Shown: positions 1 through 8,412 of the stretch, piece after piece
Layout of the letters: each line of letters starts with the position of its first letter
Position numbering within the stretch: position 1 is the first letter of the stretch
Assembly (NCBI RefSeq): GCF_003697165.2
Contig: NZ_CP033092.2
Span: 868,001 to 932,000, forward strand
Source: Escherichia coli DSM 30083 = JCM 1649 = ATCC 11775
Lineage (GTDB): Bacteria; Pseudomonadota; Gammaproteobacteria; Enterobacterales; Enterobacteriaceae
Length of the DNA: 64,000 nucleotides
Direction of reading: 5' to 3'
Made by a program: the position numbers and the translations under genes
Notes under the pieces: model-generated
The model's input: the letters and a program-made list of their open reading frames with translations, nothing else
Database searches by the model: none
Told to the model about the DNA's origin: nothing

Positions 1-3000
1 CTCGGAAGTTTTTAAATCCTTACGCTCTTTATAATCAAAAGAGAGCGCATTCTTCTCTGACTCAAAGAGGTATTTTGCCAGTAATCCCCGTGGAGATGAG
101 GCTGGCTGGACCTCAAACAGATCCATATCGCCGAAGACCAGGAAGCTATCCTTCGCACGGGAGACTGCAACATTCAGCATGCTGTTATCGCTATCAATAA
201 ACCCGCCGTCTTCATGTTTTGAATAGACTGGCGAGAATATAACAATCGCTCTTTCCGCTCCCTGAAGAGAGTGCACGGTGCCCACTGTGAGCGACTTTTC
301 ATTCGCGCCCGTACTGATACCTTGTTTACCCAGCGCCTGTTTGATAGTGGATACCTGCGCGCTAAAAGGCGTCACGATACCGACAACTTCATGAAGCGAT
401 TTGCCGTAATGCGCTTCAATATTTTGCTGGTTCTCTGCCAACCAGGCCGCTATCGTTTCAGCCTCAAGCAAATTATATCTACTTCCACTACTTGCCTGCT
501 CTCCTTTACCATCAATATGGAGATAACCCATTGCGGGCATTAAATTGCTCTCTTCACGCCCTCTTTTAGGCAACAACTTACCGTGATAGCAGAGCGTATT
601 ACAGTATCCAATAATATTATCGAAGCACCGGCGGTGTTCATATAGGTACATACCACGAGCCAGTTCGGGATCATATTGATAGCGCGAAGCAAACTGCGCT
701 ATTTTCATAACGCTGCCAGATGCGGCACTTTTACCAAGGTCTGCGATTGCCGTATATTTCTCGGTAATCTCTTCTTGCGTACTGCCAGACAGAATTTTTT
801 CCGCAAGCATGTTACCGACATCAATCGCGGGAGCAATACTCCATATTGGCGGGATCTGCTCCGTATCGCCAATCACTAATGCCTTCTTAGCTAATGCAAA
901 CGAGGCAGCAGCCACTTCAGGAAGCACCTGCCCGGCTTCATCGACAATGAGTAAATCGGCAAAATCATACAAATAACTTTTCTCGAATTTACGTTGTCCT
1001 TTGTGCTCACTTATCTGCATATTGCCGGGCAGCATATAGCATGTCATCACCACACATGGAGTGAGTTTCATTCGACGTTGCCAACGGGCGGTTACCCCTT
1101 TAGCGCCTTTTTTCTTCTTCTCTTCCTGCAGATCATCAATTCTGGCCATATCCATCAGCCAACGACCTTCCCAGTAGTGAGTCGTCAGTAAAAATGCAGG
1201 GAAGCGAATCTGCGTATCAGCCAGTTCATCGGCCTGTGAGAAGCTCAGTTCCTCGTCGCCCTCATACCCTAAATCAAATGCCAGCCTCTGCCACTCCTGA
1301 ACCGCCTGCTGTTCTTTAAGAACGATTTCATGGGCGGAGTCAATCTGCTGCCGGTATGTTGTTTGCTCGCGCTCAGCGGAATTGAGCAGCCCATCAATAT
1401 TACGTTCGATAGTTTCAGGATCAGACCACTGATTTCCTGCAATCAGCGCGCCTAATTTATCTTCGAGAAACAGCTGTATTTGGTACTGTCGCTTACTACG
1501 AACCGCTGGGAGCCAGGAAAATAATGAATAGATCAGTGATTCACCGGCGCGATATTTTTTCCATTCCGTTTTAGCACTCTTCAGTAGAGTGACTTTTTGT
1601 TCTTGTCCGGAAAGTAATTTATTTAAATTATCGAGATATTGCTCAATATCATTAGCAATAAGCTCACGCGCAGCCCGTACCTGGCTTAACGTTTGCCATG
1701 TTGCGTTCAGTCTTTTCAATTGCTCGGATTTTGCTACCAACTGACCATGCAGGAGTTCAATGACCTTTTCAGGGGATGAACACTCTTTTTCAGGAAAAGC
1801 TGCCTTAGCTTTCTCGAGATAAAACAGCAGTGCATCCTCTACATACTCTTTTGACTCAACCTGGTTGAAGAAATCTTCAGTTTGATATTTTTTGGCTGCC
1901 TCAGCTTTACGAGTGCTTGAGGGAAAATAAGCGCCGAAGCTTTTCAGCTCAGGTAACCATCGTCCGGCCATTGCACCAGTGCCCTGTGAAAAATCTTTCC
2001 CGAACGCTTCGATAATGTTCGTTACAGCCTGGTTGTTCGTTGAAGTCGCGATAATAACCGGAGGCTCAGATTTTTCGAGAGCCGCTCTGGCCCACTGCGT
2101 GGCGATGATAGAAAGCACCAGCGTGGTTTTTCCGGTTCCCGGAGGTCCATTAACAGCAAGGATATCGCCATGTCTTGCATCCAGAAAATGGCTTAAGGCA
2201 TCGCGCTGAGCCTTTGCCAGCGGAAACTTATCTCCGGAGTGTCCAAGCCTGTCGCTGAATTTTGCTCCTGGGGCCAGCAAAGACTCTGCAGCATGAACCT
2301 CTCGCGAGGCGAAGCGATTGAAGAGCGGCACATCCTTCTTGCAAACAAGCAGGTGATCATAAAGCGAAAGGATATGGAAACTGGCACCACCAGATTGCGC
2401 CGTTTTAACAATATAACCGTGCTCAGCGAGTTCATATTGCTCAGGATTTTTAATCCAGTCGCCGGCAACGTTCTTCAGCAGCCTCTCTGAATCATCCAGA
2501 TATTGACGCCACTCCTGCTGCAAGGCTGCATATCGTGCTTCCCGTTCTTCATCCGTTTCGGCAGTCTTATCAATGCTGTCATCAAAGTTGATAGAGAACG
2601 AGGTATGGATTGTCTTGTATTTGTCATACTGCCCAATCTCACCAATCGAAAATGCTCCTTTTGGCAAAGGTTCAAGCAGGTCTCTGGGAATGGAGGTCGC
2701 TGGCGTCGGATATAAAAAACCCTCACGGCTTAGCAAGGCTGGCGTCACTAGCGGGGTAACAATATCAGGTGCGCCTGCGGAACGGTCCTTACCATGCTGC
2801 AGTAACCGGAAATAAACTTTTGGGCGCAAGACGACATCGACCGTTTCGACATCGTCTTTTTCTCCCTCAAAAAATTTACTGACAATCGCTTCGTCAAGAC
2901 GTCCCGCCGCTATCCCATGCCAGTGAGTGAAATTTTTGGCGTCTTTCCGTTCAAAACTGCCCTTTCCTGACTCAGCATCCGCAAGCGAGTTGCGCCAGTA

Positions 3001-3030
3001 TGAGGCAAACCCTAAAGCATTTTCATCCAT
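1..3030 (-). CDS. Superfamily-1 (UPF1/DNA2-like) helicase, C-terminus beyond window
   Basis: An open frame of 1010 codons runs from an ATG at 3030 to the left edge with no stop, so the C-terminus is missing. Visible helicase motifs, in order, are Walker A GPPGTGKTT (about residues 292-300), Walker B LIVDEAGQ (Asp about 697), motif III GDTEQIPPIW, motif V GTVHSLQGAE (about 915) and motif VI NVAVSRAKDS (about 951). The roughly 400 residues between Walker A and B contain a charged, probably coiled-coil insertion. The first 280 residues are a separate domain I do not recognise. The order matches COG1112-type SF1 helicases, which include several phage-defence proteins; a defence role is inferred from island location and family only. 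The start overlaps the stop of a 24-codon ORF (TAATG). An in-frame ATG at 3042 is an alternative start. Confidence 0.85.
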   Translation of the reverse strand, partial: MDENALGFASYWRNSLADAESGKGSFERKDAKNFTHWHGIAAGRLDEAIVSKFFEGEKDDVETVDVVLRPKVYFRLLQHGKDRSAGAPDIVTPLVTPALLSREGFLYPTPATSIPRDLLEPLPKGAFSIGEIGQYDKYKTIHTSFSINFDDSIDKTAETDEEREARYAALQQEWRQYLDDSERLLKNVAGDWIKNPEQYELAEHGYIVKTAQSGGASFHILSLYDHLLVCKKDVPLFNRFASREVHAAESLLAPGAKFSDRLGHSGDKFPLAKAQRDALSHFLDARHGDILAVNGPPGTGKTTLVLSIIATQWARAALEKSEPPVIIATSTNNQAVTNIIEAFGKDFSQGTGAMAGRWLPELKSFGAYFPSSTRKAEAAKKYQTEDFFNQVESKEYVEDALLFYLEKAKAAFPEKECSSPEKVIELLHGQLVAKSEQLKRLNATWQTLSQVRAARELIANDIEQYLDNLNKLLSGQEQKVTLLKSAKTEWKKYRAGESLIYSLFSWLPAVRSKRQYQIQLFLEDKLGALIAGNQWSDPETIERNIDGLLNSAEREQTTYRQQIDSAHEIVLKEQQAVQEWQRLAFDLGYEGDEELSFSQADELADTQIRFPAFLLTTHYWEGRWLMDMARIDDLQEEKKKKGAKGVTARWQRRMKLTPCVVMTCYMLPGNMQISEHKGQRKFEKSYLYDFADLLIVDEAGQVLPEVAAASFALAKKALVIGDTEQIPPIWSIAPAIDVGNMLAEKILSGSTQEEITEKYTAIADLGKSAASGSVMKIAQFASRYQYDPELARGMYLYEHRRCFDNIIGYCNTLCYHGKLLPKRGREESNLMPAMGYLHIDGKGEQASSGSRYNLLEAETIAAWLAENQQNIEAHYGKSLHEVVGIVTPFSAQVSTIKQALGKQGISTGANEKSLTVGTVHSLQGAERAIVIFSPVYSKHEDGGFIDSDNSMLNVAVSRAKDSFLVFGDMDLFEVQPASSPRGLLAKYLFESEKNALSFDYKERKDLKTSE

Positions 3031-3104
3031 TACCAGTCCCATGACTCAATGAAATCCATTGATTTATCGAATATAAAATCACCGTATGGACAGCTATTGT
3101 CCAT
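3030..3104 (-). CDS. Possible 24-residue leader ORF coupled to the helicase
   Basis: ATG at 3104 to TAA at 3032-3030; the stop shares its last A with the helicase start (TAATG), the arrangement of translational coupling. It encodes a short acidic peptide ending SWDW. No convincing Shine-Dalgarno sequence precedes its ATG. The same frame is open a further 28 codons upstream without another ATG, so it could instead be the tail of an unrecognised or decayed gene. I do not recognise the peptide. Confidence 0.25.
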   Translation of the reverse strand: MDNSCPYGDFIFDKSMDFIESWDW

Positions 3105-3105
3105 A
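3085..3105. promoter_or_regulatory. 21-bp palindrome upstream of the helicase gene
   Basis: TATGGACA and TGTCCATA form 8-bp perfect arms around a 5-base spacer, 55 bp upstream of the helicase start and overlapping the start of the leader ORF. Size and symmetry suit a dimeric repressor operator, or a hairpin in the leader mRNA. No regulator gene is visible in the window. Confidence 0.45.
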
Positions 3106-3450
3106 TTGAAAAAGTTGGATGCAATGTTTTGTTTATAATTCGATATCAAATGAACTGGTTGTACGAGGTTCAGAACACAAGCTCATTAAACAGTACGTCA
3201 GGACTGTTGATTTCATAACAGTGAATACATTTTTTACCGTTTATAATAATTGCCTGTGTTGGACGGGGATACCAGAGCAGCCGAAAACACCGGGGGTTAT
3301 TACCTGCTCTCATGGAAACCATATATTCCTGGTGCTAATCACAGTCATAAATAGCCTGAAGAACATGACGAAGGGACTTTAATGGACGCCGGAGTAACTT
3401 GCCAGAACATCAATCTTCGTCATCATTTACAAAGAAAAATAATCAGTTAA
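3106..3450. other. Non-coding island stretch between helicase and integrase
   Basis: About 345 bases of AT-rich sequence. Open frames exist (for example an 87-codon frame at 3119-3382 on the plus strand), but none has a convincing ribosome binding site or recognisable product. It probably contains the helicase promoter. No repeats or RNA genes were recognised. Confidence 0.4.
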
Positions 3451-3479
3451 AGCAGTCCGGGCTGATTGCCCGGACTGCT
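3451..3479 (-). terminator. Hairpin terminator after the integrase gene
   Basis: Perfect 12-bp arms (AGCAGTCCGGGC and its complement) around a 5-base loop begin two bases beyond the integrase stop. On the minus strand an interrupted T-rich stretch follows. Confidence 0.65.
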
Positions 3480-3481
3480 TA

Positions 3482-4744
3482 CTATTTTAATGGATTGTTA
3501 ATCTTTGCATATTCAAACGGACTGATACCCTTCTCCCGGTTCGCATCCAGAAAATCGGCCCACCATTGCAACATCAGTCGCCGTTCTTCCAGATGTTCTG
3601 CTTTATGGATATACGCAGCACGTACACCATTACGCTCCTGATGGCTCATCTGACGTTCCACAGCATCGCGGGACCACAAACCTGATTCAATCAATGCACT
3701 GCACGCCATCGCCCGGAATCCATGGCCACAGACTTCCTGGGTTGTGTCATACCCCATCACCCTCAGGGCCTTATTTACAGTATTTTCACTGATTGGTTTA
3801 CGCGGGTCATGTGCACCCGTAAATATCAGACCATTTTCACCAGCCCATGTCTGAAGTTCTGTCAGTATGGCTACAGCCTGTTTGCTGAGTGGCACAAGAT
3901 GTGGTGTTCGCATCTTGGAGCCCCGGTGTGAGAATTTTACGCCGGGCAGAGGTTCGCGTTCGGCTGGAATAGTCCACATGGCATTGTCAATATCAATTTC
4001 AGACCACCGGGCGTATCTGAGTTCACTGGAACGAATAAAAACCAGTAAATTCAGCATAACGGCAAGCTGGGTGACAGGTTGCCCCTTGTAACTGCTAATA
4101 CGCGACAAAAGTTCAGGCAGGCGAGAAAGATCAAGAGCGGGGCGATGCTGGCGTTTTACCGTGGTCAATGCACCAGCCATATCCAGAGCCGGGTTATATC
4201 TGATGATGCCAGACTGTACGGCGTAACGCATTACAGCAGATATTCTTTGCTGCAGACGACTGGCGATTTCATAAATTTGTTTTGCTTCTGCAGCACGAAC
4301 AGGAATAAGCAGGTCCGGGGTACTGAGTGTTGTGATATCCCGGTTGCCGATAAAGGGGAAAACGTGTGTCTCGAGGCTTTTGAGTACTTTATCGCTGTGT
4401 GATTGTGCCCATTGTTTATTACTGGCATGCCAGCGTCGTGCAATATGTTCAAAAGAGAGCTGTAAATCAGGGACTACTTTTTTAACTCTTTTCTGTTCGC
4501 AAGGGTCAATCCCCTCTGAAATCAGTTTTCGGGCCTCATCCCGTTTTGTACGAGCTTCGGAGAGAGAAACTTCCGGATACACACCAAGTGCCAGGGTTTT
4601 CTCCTTACCCAGAATACGATAACGGAGACGCCAGTAACGGGAACCATTAGGATGAACCAGCAGGAACATGCCGGCCCCGTCAGTGAGTTTATAAGCCTTG
4701 TCAGTGGGCTTTGCAGCCCGGATTTTTGCGTCAGTCAGTGCCAT
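3482..4744 (-). CDS. P4-family tyrosine integrase of the pheV island
   Basis: A 420-residue site-specific recombinase that would insert or excise an element at the 3' end of pheV. The N-terminal arm-binding (DUF4102-type) domain starts MALTDAKIRAAKP. The catalytic residues are present: Arg238 (FIRSSEL), His341 and Arg344 (HGFR), His368 (MSHQ) and nucleophile Tyr378 (AAYIHKA). Length is normal for the family and the gene looks intact. It lies 197 bases from the tRNA and is transcribed away from it, the standard layout of P4-like pathogenicity or defence islands. It marks the chromosome-island boundary; the rest of the island is off the left edge. Confidence 0.95.
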   Translation of the reverse strand: MALTDAKIRAAKPTDKAYKLTDGAGMFLLVHPNGSRYWRLRYRILGKEKTLALGVYPEVSLSEARTKRDEARKLISEGIDPCEQKRVKKVVPDLQLSFEHIARRWHASNKQWAQSHSDKVLKSLETHVFPFIGNRDITTLSTPDLLIPVRAAEAKQIYEIASRLQQRISAVMRYAVQSGIIRYNPALDMAGALTTVKRQHRPALDLSRLPELLSRISSYKGQPVTQLAVMLNLLVFIRSSELRYARWSEIDIDNAMWTIPAEREPLPGVKFSHRGSKMRTPHLVPLSKQAVAILTELQTWAGENGLIFTGAHDPRKPISENTVNKALRVMGYDTTQEVCGHGFRAMACSALIESGLWSRDAVERQMSHQERNGVRAAYIHKAEHLEERRLMLQWWADFLDANREKGISPFEYAKINNPLK

Positions 4745-4903
4745 AGTTCAGCCTTCTGAATGCGTTAAAGAGGGTACAAATTCTGTCGAACTGGGGTATA
4801 CCCGCAATTATACCCACACAATGGGGTTGATGTGGGGAGAATCTGGTTGAGTTCGGTAGAATTGATTTGTAGGTAGAACGCTTAAATTGTGGCGTTCTGA
4901 AAC

Positions 4904-4930
4904 GAAAAACGGACCTCCGTGGAGGTCCGT
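4904..4930 (-). terminator. pheV transcription terminator
   Basis: On the minus strand a GC-rich hairpin (ACGGACCTCC with its complement) is followed by TTTTTCG. It starts 11 bases after the tRNA 3' end. Confidence 0.85.
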
Positions 4931-4941
4931 TGATATGAATT

Positions 4942-4965
4942 TGGTGCCCGGACTCGGAATCGAAC
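4942..4965 (-). other. Likely attachment-site core (att) at the tRNA-Phe 3' end
   Basis: The 3' end of the tRNA gene (T-arm, acceptor strand and CCA) is the usual crossover region for P4-type integrases at phe tRNA loci. The partner direct repeat at the far island end would lie beyond the left edge and is not seen here, so the exact core is inferred. Confidence 0.45.
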
Positions 4966-5017
4966 CAAGGACACGGGGATTTTCAATCCCCTGCTCTACC
5001 GACTGAGCTATCCGGGC
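4942..5017 (-). tRNA. pheV: tRNA-Phe (GAA)
   Basis: A 76-base tRNA beginning GCCCGGATAGCTCAGTCGG and ending in encoded CCA. The anticodon loop reads TTGAAAA (anticodon GAA), with a standard T-loop GTTCGATTC. The neighbours yqgA and speC identify it as pheV rather than pheU. The gene remains intact after island insertion because the integrating element restores the 3' end. Confidence 0.98.
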
Positions 5018-5027
5018 AACGGGGCGC

Positions 5028-5056
5028 ATTAAACCTGATTCGCCTCGTCTCGTCAA
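5028..5056 (-). promoter_or_regulatory. sigma-70 promoter of pheV
   Basis: On the minus strand TTGACG is followed after 17 bases by TTTAAT, then by a GC-rich discriminator (GCGCCCCG), typical of stringently controlled stable-RNA promoters. Confidence 0.8.
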
Positions 5057-5122
5057 TCAAATTTCTTCAATTTAGTGCAGACTGCACAATCTATCATCAC
5101 TTTGCCGCTATTGCACACATTG

Positions 5123-5830
5123 TCAGGCAAACCAGGCGGTCCAGGCGGCGGAAAGCGGCATTGCCAGAAGGAGTGCTGGAAGCATGTTGACCACCGGGAA
5201 CATTTTAATACCACAGATGCGTAATCCGGTTGCCAGCAGCAATAAACCGCCTACGGCGCTGAAGTCTGCCATCATCGACGGTGTGGTCAGCGGTAATATC
5301 AGCGCGGCAGCCCACGCCAGTGTTAACTGGATGATCAGTAATGGAATGCTAATCACCGACACCGCAATACCCAGCGAGCAGGCGAAGATCATCGCCGTAA
5401 AGAAATCAAGAAATGACTTGGCGATTAAAATACTCGGATCGCCGGTCATCCCTTCGTTCATCGCCCCGAAGATTCCGGTGCCGCTGGCGCAAAACAGAAC
5501 AATAATCGCGACAAAATTCTGAATAAAAGATTCATGCGCTGGCTTCTTACGCGAGTGGTGAAACAGATTATGCGCTTTGGCGACCACTGTATTGACGCCT
5601 TTTTCCAGCAGACAAATTTCGCCGATTAATGCTCCGAGTAAGGTTGCTAAAACCATCGCCGGAAGGTTGGCGCATTTCACCACCAGTAAAATACCAATCC
5701 CCAGCGATGCCAGACCAAAAATTGATGTCATGGAGACGCGGATACGTTCCGGTAAGCGTTGGCTAAGGAGTGCGCCGAAAACGCCACCCAGTAAGACTGC
5801 ACTTGCGTTGATAAAAGGGCCGATGACCAC
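5123..5830 (-). CDS. yqgA: DUF554 inner-membrane protein YqgA
   Basis: A 235-residue, very hydrophobic protein with about six or seven membrane segments and glycine-rich helices (LLGALIGE, GTGIFGAMNEG). It matches the DUF554 family; transport function has been suggested for the family but no substrate is established. It begins MVIGPFINASAVLLGG with the first segment immediately N-terminal. It is divergent from speC across a 398-base gap and has no operon partner. Confidence 0.9.
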   Translation of the reverse strand: MVIGPFINASAVLLGGVFGALLSQRLPERIRVSMTSIFGLASLGIGILLVVKCANLPAMVLATLLGALIGEICLLEKGVNTVVAKAHNLFHHSRKKPAHESFIQNFVAIIVLFCASGTGIFGAMNEGMTGDPSILIAKSFLDFFTAMIFACSLGIAVSVISIPLLIIQLTLAWAAALILPLTTPSMMADFSAVGGLLLLATGLRICGIKMFPVVNMLPALLLAMPLSAAWTAWFA

Positions 5831-6228
5831 AAGAGTTCCTGTTAGCTGTATTGTTTGATTTTCTTATTATGAACTTTTGGCGCCGTCGATGGCTTGTTTG
5901 TTCGCAAAGTCCTGGCTTGCACGCTTTAGCGAAAGGTGCCATGATTGCGCGAATTTTCTCCTCTCTGTACGGAGTTTGCCCGATGCACGCCACCTCCTTA
6001 CATTCTCTCGCTTATCGCCGTTTCGCGCGAAACTCTTCTCTTTTTATGCTACTGCTCATGCGGTGAAGTTAACGCACGCTCACTGCAGGACAACAGTAAA
6101 ATCAGAGCGTTTCTGCTTTTACTGATGTCTGGCGGTCGGAGCTGGTGACCAGTTTGACCCATATCTCATGGGGCAGGGTTTTCCACCTTGTCCGGTATTC
6201 TTACTTCCCCGAAACGGGTTTTGCGCTT
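5831..6228. other. yqgA-speC divergent intergenic region
   Basis: About 400 bases that must contain the yqgA promoter and the long speC leader. Several short open frames cross it on the plus strand, but none has a clear ribosome binding site or recognised product. I saw no recognised riboswitch or RNA gene. A small upstream peptide controlling speC cannot be excluded. Confidence 0.5.
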
Positions 6229-8364
6229 ATGAAATCAATGAATATTGCCGCCAGTAGTGAACTGGTATCCCGACTTTCTACTCATCGCTGCGTGGTAGCG
6301 TTGGGAGATACTGATTTTACGGACGTCGCGGCAGTCGTCATTACCGCTGCGGATAGTCGCAGTGGCATTCTTGCGTTGCTTAAGCGCACCGGTTTTCATC
6401 TACCGGTGTTTTTGTATTCCGAACATGCTGTTGAATTACCTGCGGGCGTTACGGCGGTAATCAACGGCAACGAGCAGCAGTGGCTGGAGCTGGAATCCGC
6501 AGCCTGTCAGTATGAAGAGAATTTGCTGCCACCGTTTTATGACACGCTGACGCAGTACGTTGAGATGGGTAATAGCACCTTTGCTTGCCCTGGACATCAA
6601 CATGGTGCGTTCTTTAAAAAGCATCCTGCCGGACGCCATTTTTACGATTTCTTTGGCGAGAACATCTTTCGCGCCGATATGTGTAACGCTGACGTAAAAT
6701 TGGGCGATCTGCTTATTCATGAAGGATCGGCGAAAGATGCGCAGAAATTTGCAGCCAAAGTCTTTCATGCCGATAAAACCTATTTTGTGCTGAACGGCAC
6801 ATCGGCAGCGAATAAAGTGGTGACGAATGCGCTGTTAACGCGTGGCGATCTGGTGCTCTTCGACCGTAACAACCATAAGTCGAATCATCACGGCGCGTTG
6901 ATTCAGGCGGGGGCGACGCCGGTCTATCTGGAAGCTTCACGTAACCCGTTTGGTTTCATTGGCGGTATTGATGCGCACTGTTTTAATGAAGAGTATCTGC
7001 GCCAGCAAATTCGCGACGTTGCGCCAGAAAAAGCCGACCTGCCGCGCCCGTTTCGCCTGGCGATTATTCAGCTGGGAACCTATGACGGCACTGTCTATAA
7101 CGCCCGTCAGGTGATCGATACCGTTGGGCATCTGTGTGATTACATTCTGTTTGATTCCGCGTGGGTCGGTTACGAACAGTTTATCCCGATGATGGCGGAT
7201 AGCTCGCCGCTGCTGTTAGAACTTAACGAAAACGATCCGGGGATCTTTGTGACCCAGTCGGTGCACAAACAGCAGGCGGGATTCTCACAGACGTCGCAGA
7301 TCCATAAAAAAGATAACCATATCCGTGGACAGGCGCGTTTTTGCCCGCATAAGCGGTTGAATAATGCCTTTATGCTCCATGCTTCTACCAGCCCGTTCTA
7401 TCCGCTGTTCGCCGCGCTGGACGTTAACGCCAAAATTCATGAAGGGGAGAGTGGGCGTCGGCTGTGGGCTGAGTGCGTTGAGTTGGGTATTGAGTCGCGC
7501 AAGGCTATTCTTGCGCGCTGTAAGCTGTTCCGCCCGTTTATCCCGCCCGTTGTTGATGGCAAATTGTGGCAGGATTATCCGACGTCAGTGTTAGCCAGCG
7601 ACCGCCGTTTTTTCAGTTTTGATCCGGGGGCGAAGTGGCACGGCTTTGAAGGATATGCCGCGGATCAGTATTTTGTTGATCCGTGCAAGCTGTTACTCAC
7701 CACGCAGGGTATCGATGCCGAAACCGGCGAATATAGCGATTTTGGCGTTCCAGCGACGATTCTGGCGCACTATCTGCGTGAGAACGGCATTGTGCCGGAG
7801 AAGTGCGATCTCAACTCCATTCTGTTCTTATTAACTCCGGCGGAAAGCCACGAGAAGCTGGCACAACTGGTGGCGATGCTGGCGCAGTTTGAACAGCATA
7901 TTGAGGATGACTCGCCGCTGGCTGAGGTGTTGCCGAGCGTTTATAACAAATATCCGGTGCGCTATCGCGACTACACCCTGCGCCAGTTGTGTCAGGAGAT
8001 GCACGATCTGTATGTCAGTTTCGACGTCAAAGACCTACAAAAAGCGATGTTCCGCCAGCAGAGTTTCCCGTCAGTGGTGATGAATCCCCAGGATGCGCAT
8101 AGCGCTTATATTCGCGGTGAAGTGGAGTTGGTGCGGATTCGTGATGCCGAAGGGCGAATTGCGGCAGAAGGGGCGTTGCCTTATCCACCTGGCGTGCTTT
8201 GCGTGGTACCCGGGGAAGTCTGGGGTGGGGCGGTTCAACGTTATTTCCTTGCGCTGGAAGAAGGCGTGAATTTGTTGCCGGGATTTTCGCCGGAGTTGCA
8301 AGGTGTCTATAGCGAAACCGATGCGAATGGCATGAAACGGTTGTACGGTTATGTGTTGAAGTAA
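6229..8364 (+). CDS. speC: Constitutive ornithine decarboxylase
   Basis: A cytoplasmic pyridoxal-phosphate enzyme that converts ornithine to putrescine and CO2. It is 711 residues, the full K-12 length. The N-terminal wing (response-regulator-like) domain is followed by the fold-type-I PLP domain. The PLP lysine lies in SVHKQQAGFSQ (Lys347 by my count), after DSAWVGYEQF, which holds the conserved Asp. The start at 6229 gives the known N-terminus MKSMNIAASS; the frame is open further upstream but without homology. Together with speA and speB in this window it supplies putrescine by both routes. It converges with nupG at a shared terminator. Confidence 0.97.
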   Translation: MKSMNIAASSELVSRLSTHRCVVALGDTDFTDVAAVVITAADSRSGILALLKRTGFHLPVFLYSEHAVELPAGVTAVINGNEQQWLELESAACQYEENLLPPFYDTLTQYVEMGNSTFACPGHQHGAFFKKHPAGRHFYDFFGENIFRADMCNADVKLGDLLIHEGSAKDAQKFAAKVFHADKTYFVLNGTSAANKVVTNALLTRGDLVLFDRNNHKSNHHGALIQAGATPVYLEASRNPFGFIGGIDAHCFNEEYLRQQIRDVAPEKADLPRPFRLAIIQLGTYDGTVYNARQVIDTVGHLCDYILFDSAWVGYEQFIPMMADSSPLLLELNENDPGIFVTQSVHKQQAGFSQTSQIHKKDNHIRGQARFCPHKRLNNAFMLHASTSPFYPLFAALDVNAKIHEGESGRRLWAECVELGIESRKAILARCKLFRPFIPPVVDGKLWQDYPTSVLASDRRFFSFDPGAKWHGFEGYAADQYFVDPCKLLLTTQGIDAETGEYSDFGVPATILAHYLRENGIVPEKCDLNSILFLLTPAESHEKLAQLVAMLAQFEQHIEDDSPLAEVLPSVYNKYPVRYRDYTLRQLCQEMHDLYVSFDVKDLQKAMFRQQSFPSVVMNPQDAHSAYIRGEVELVRIRDAEGRIAAEGALPYPPGVLCVVPGEVWGGAVQRYFLALEEGVNLLPGFSPELQGVYSETDANGMKRLYGYVLK

Positions 8365-8369
8365 GAATA

Positions 8370-8405
8370 AAAAAACGGGTCACCTTCTGGCGACCCGTTT
8401 TTCTT
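8370..8405. terminator. Bidirectional terminator between speC and nupG
   Basis: AAAAACGGGTC-loop-GACCCGTTTTT hairpin with a T-tract on both strands, serving the convergent genes speC and nupG. Confidence 0.9.
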
Positions 8406-8412
8406 TGCGTAA

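Noticed and set aside
3119..3382. An 87-codon plus-strand frame between helicase and integrase
   Set aside because: No Shine-Dalgarno sequence, no homologue recognised, and composition typical of non-coding AT-rich DNA.
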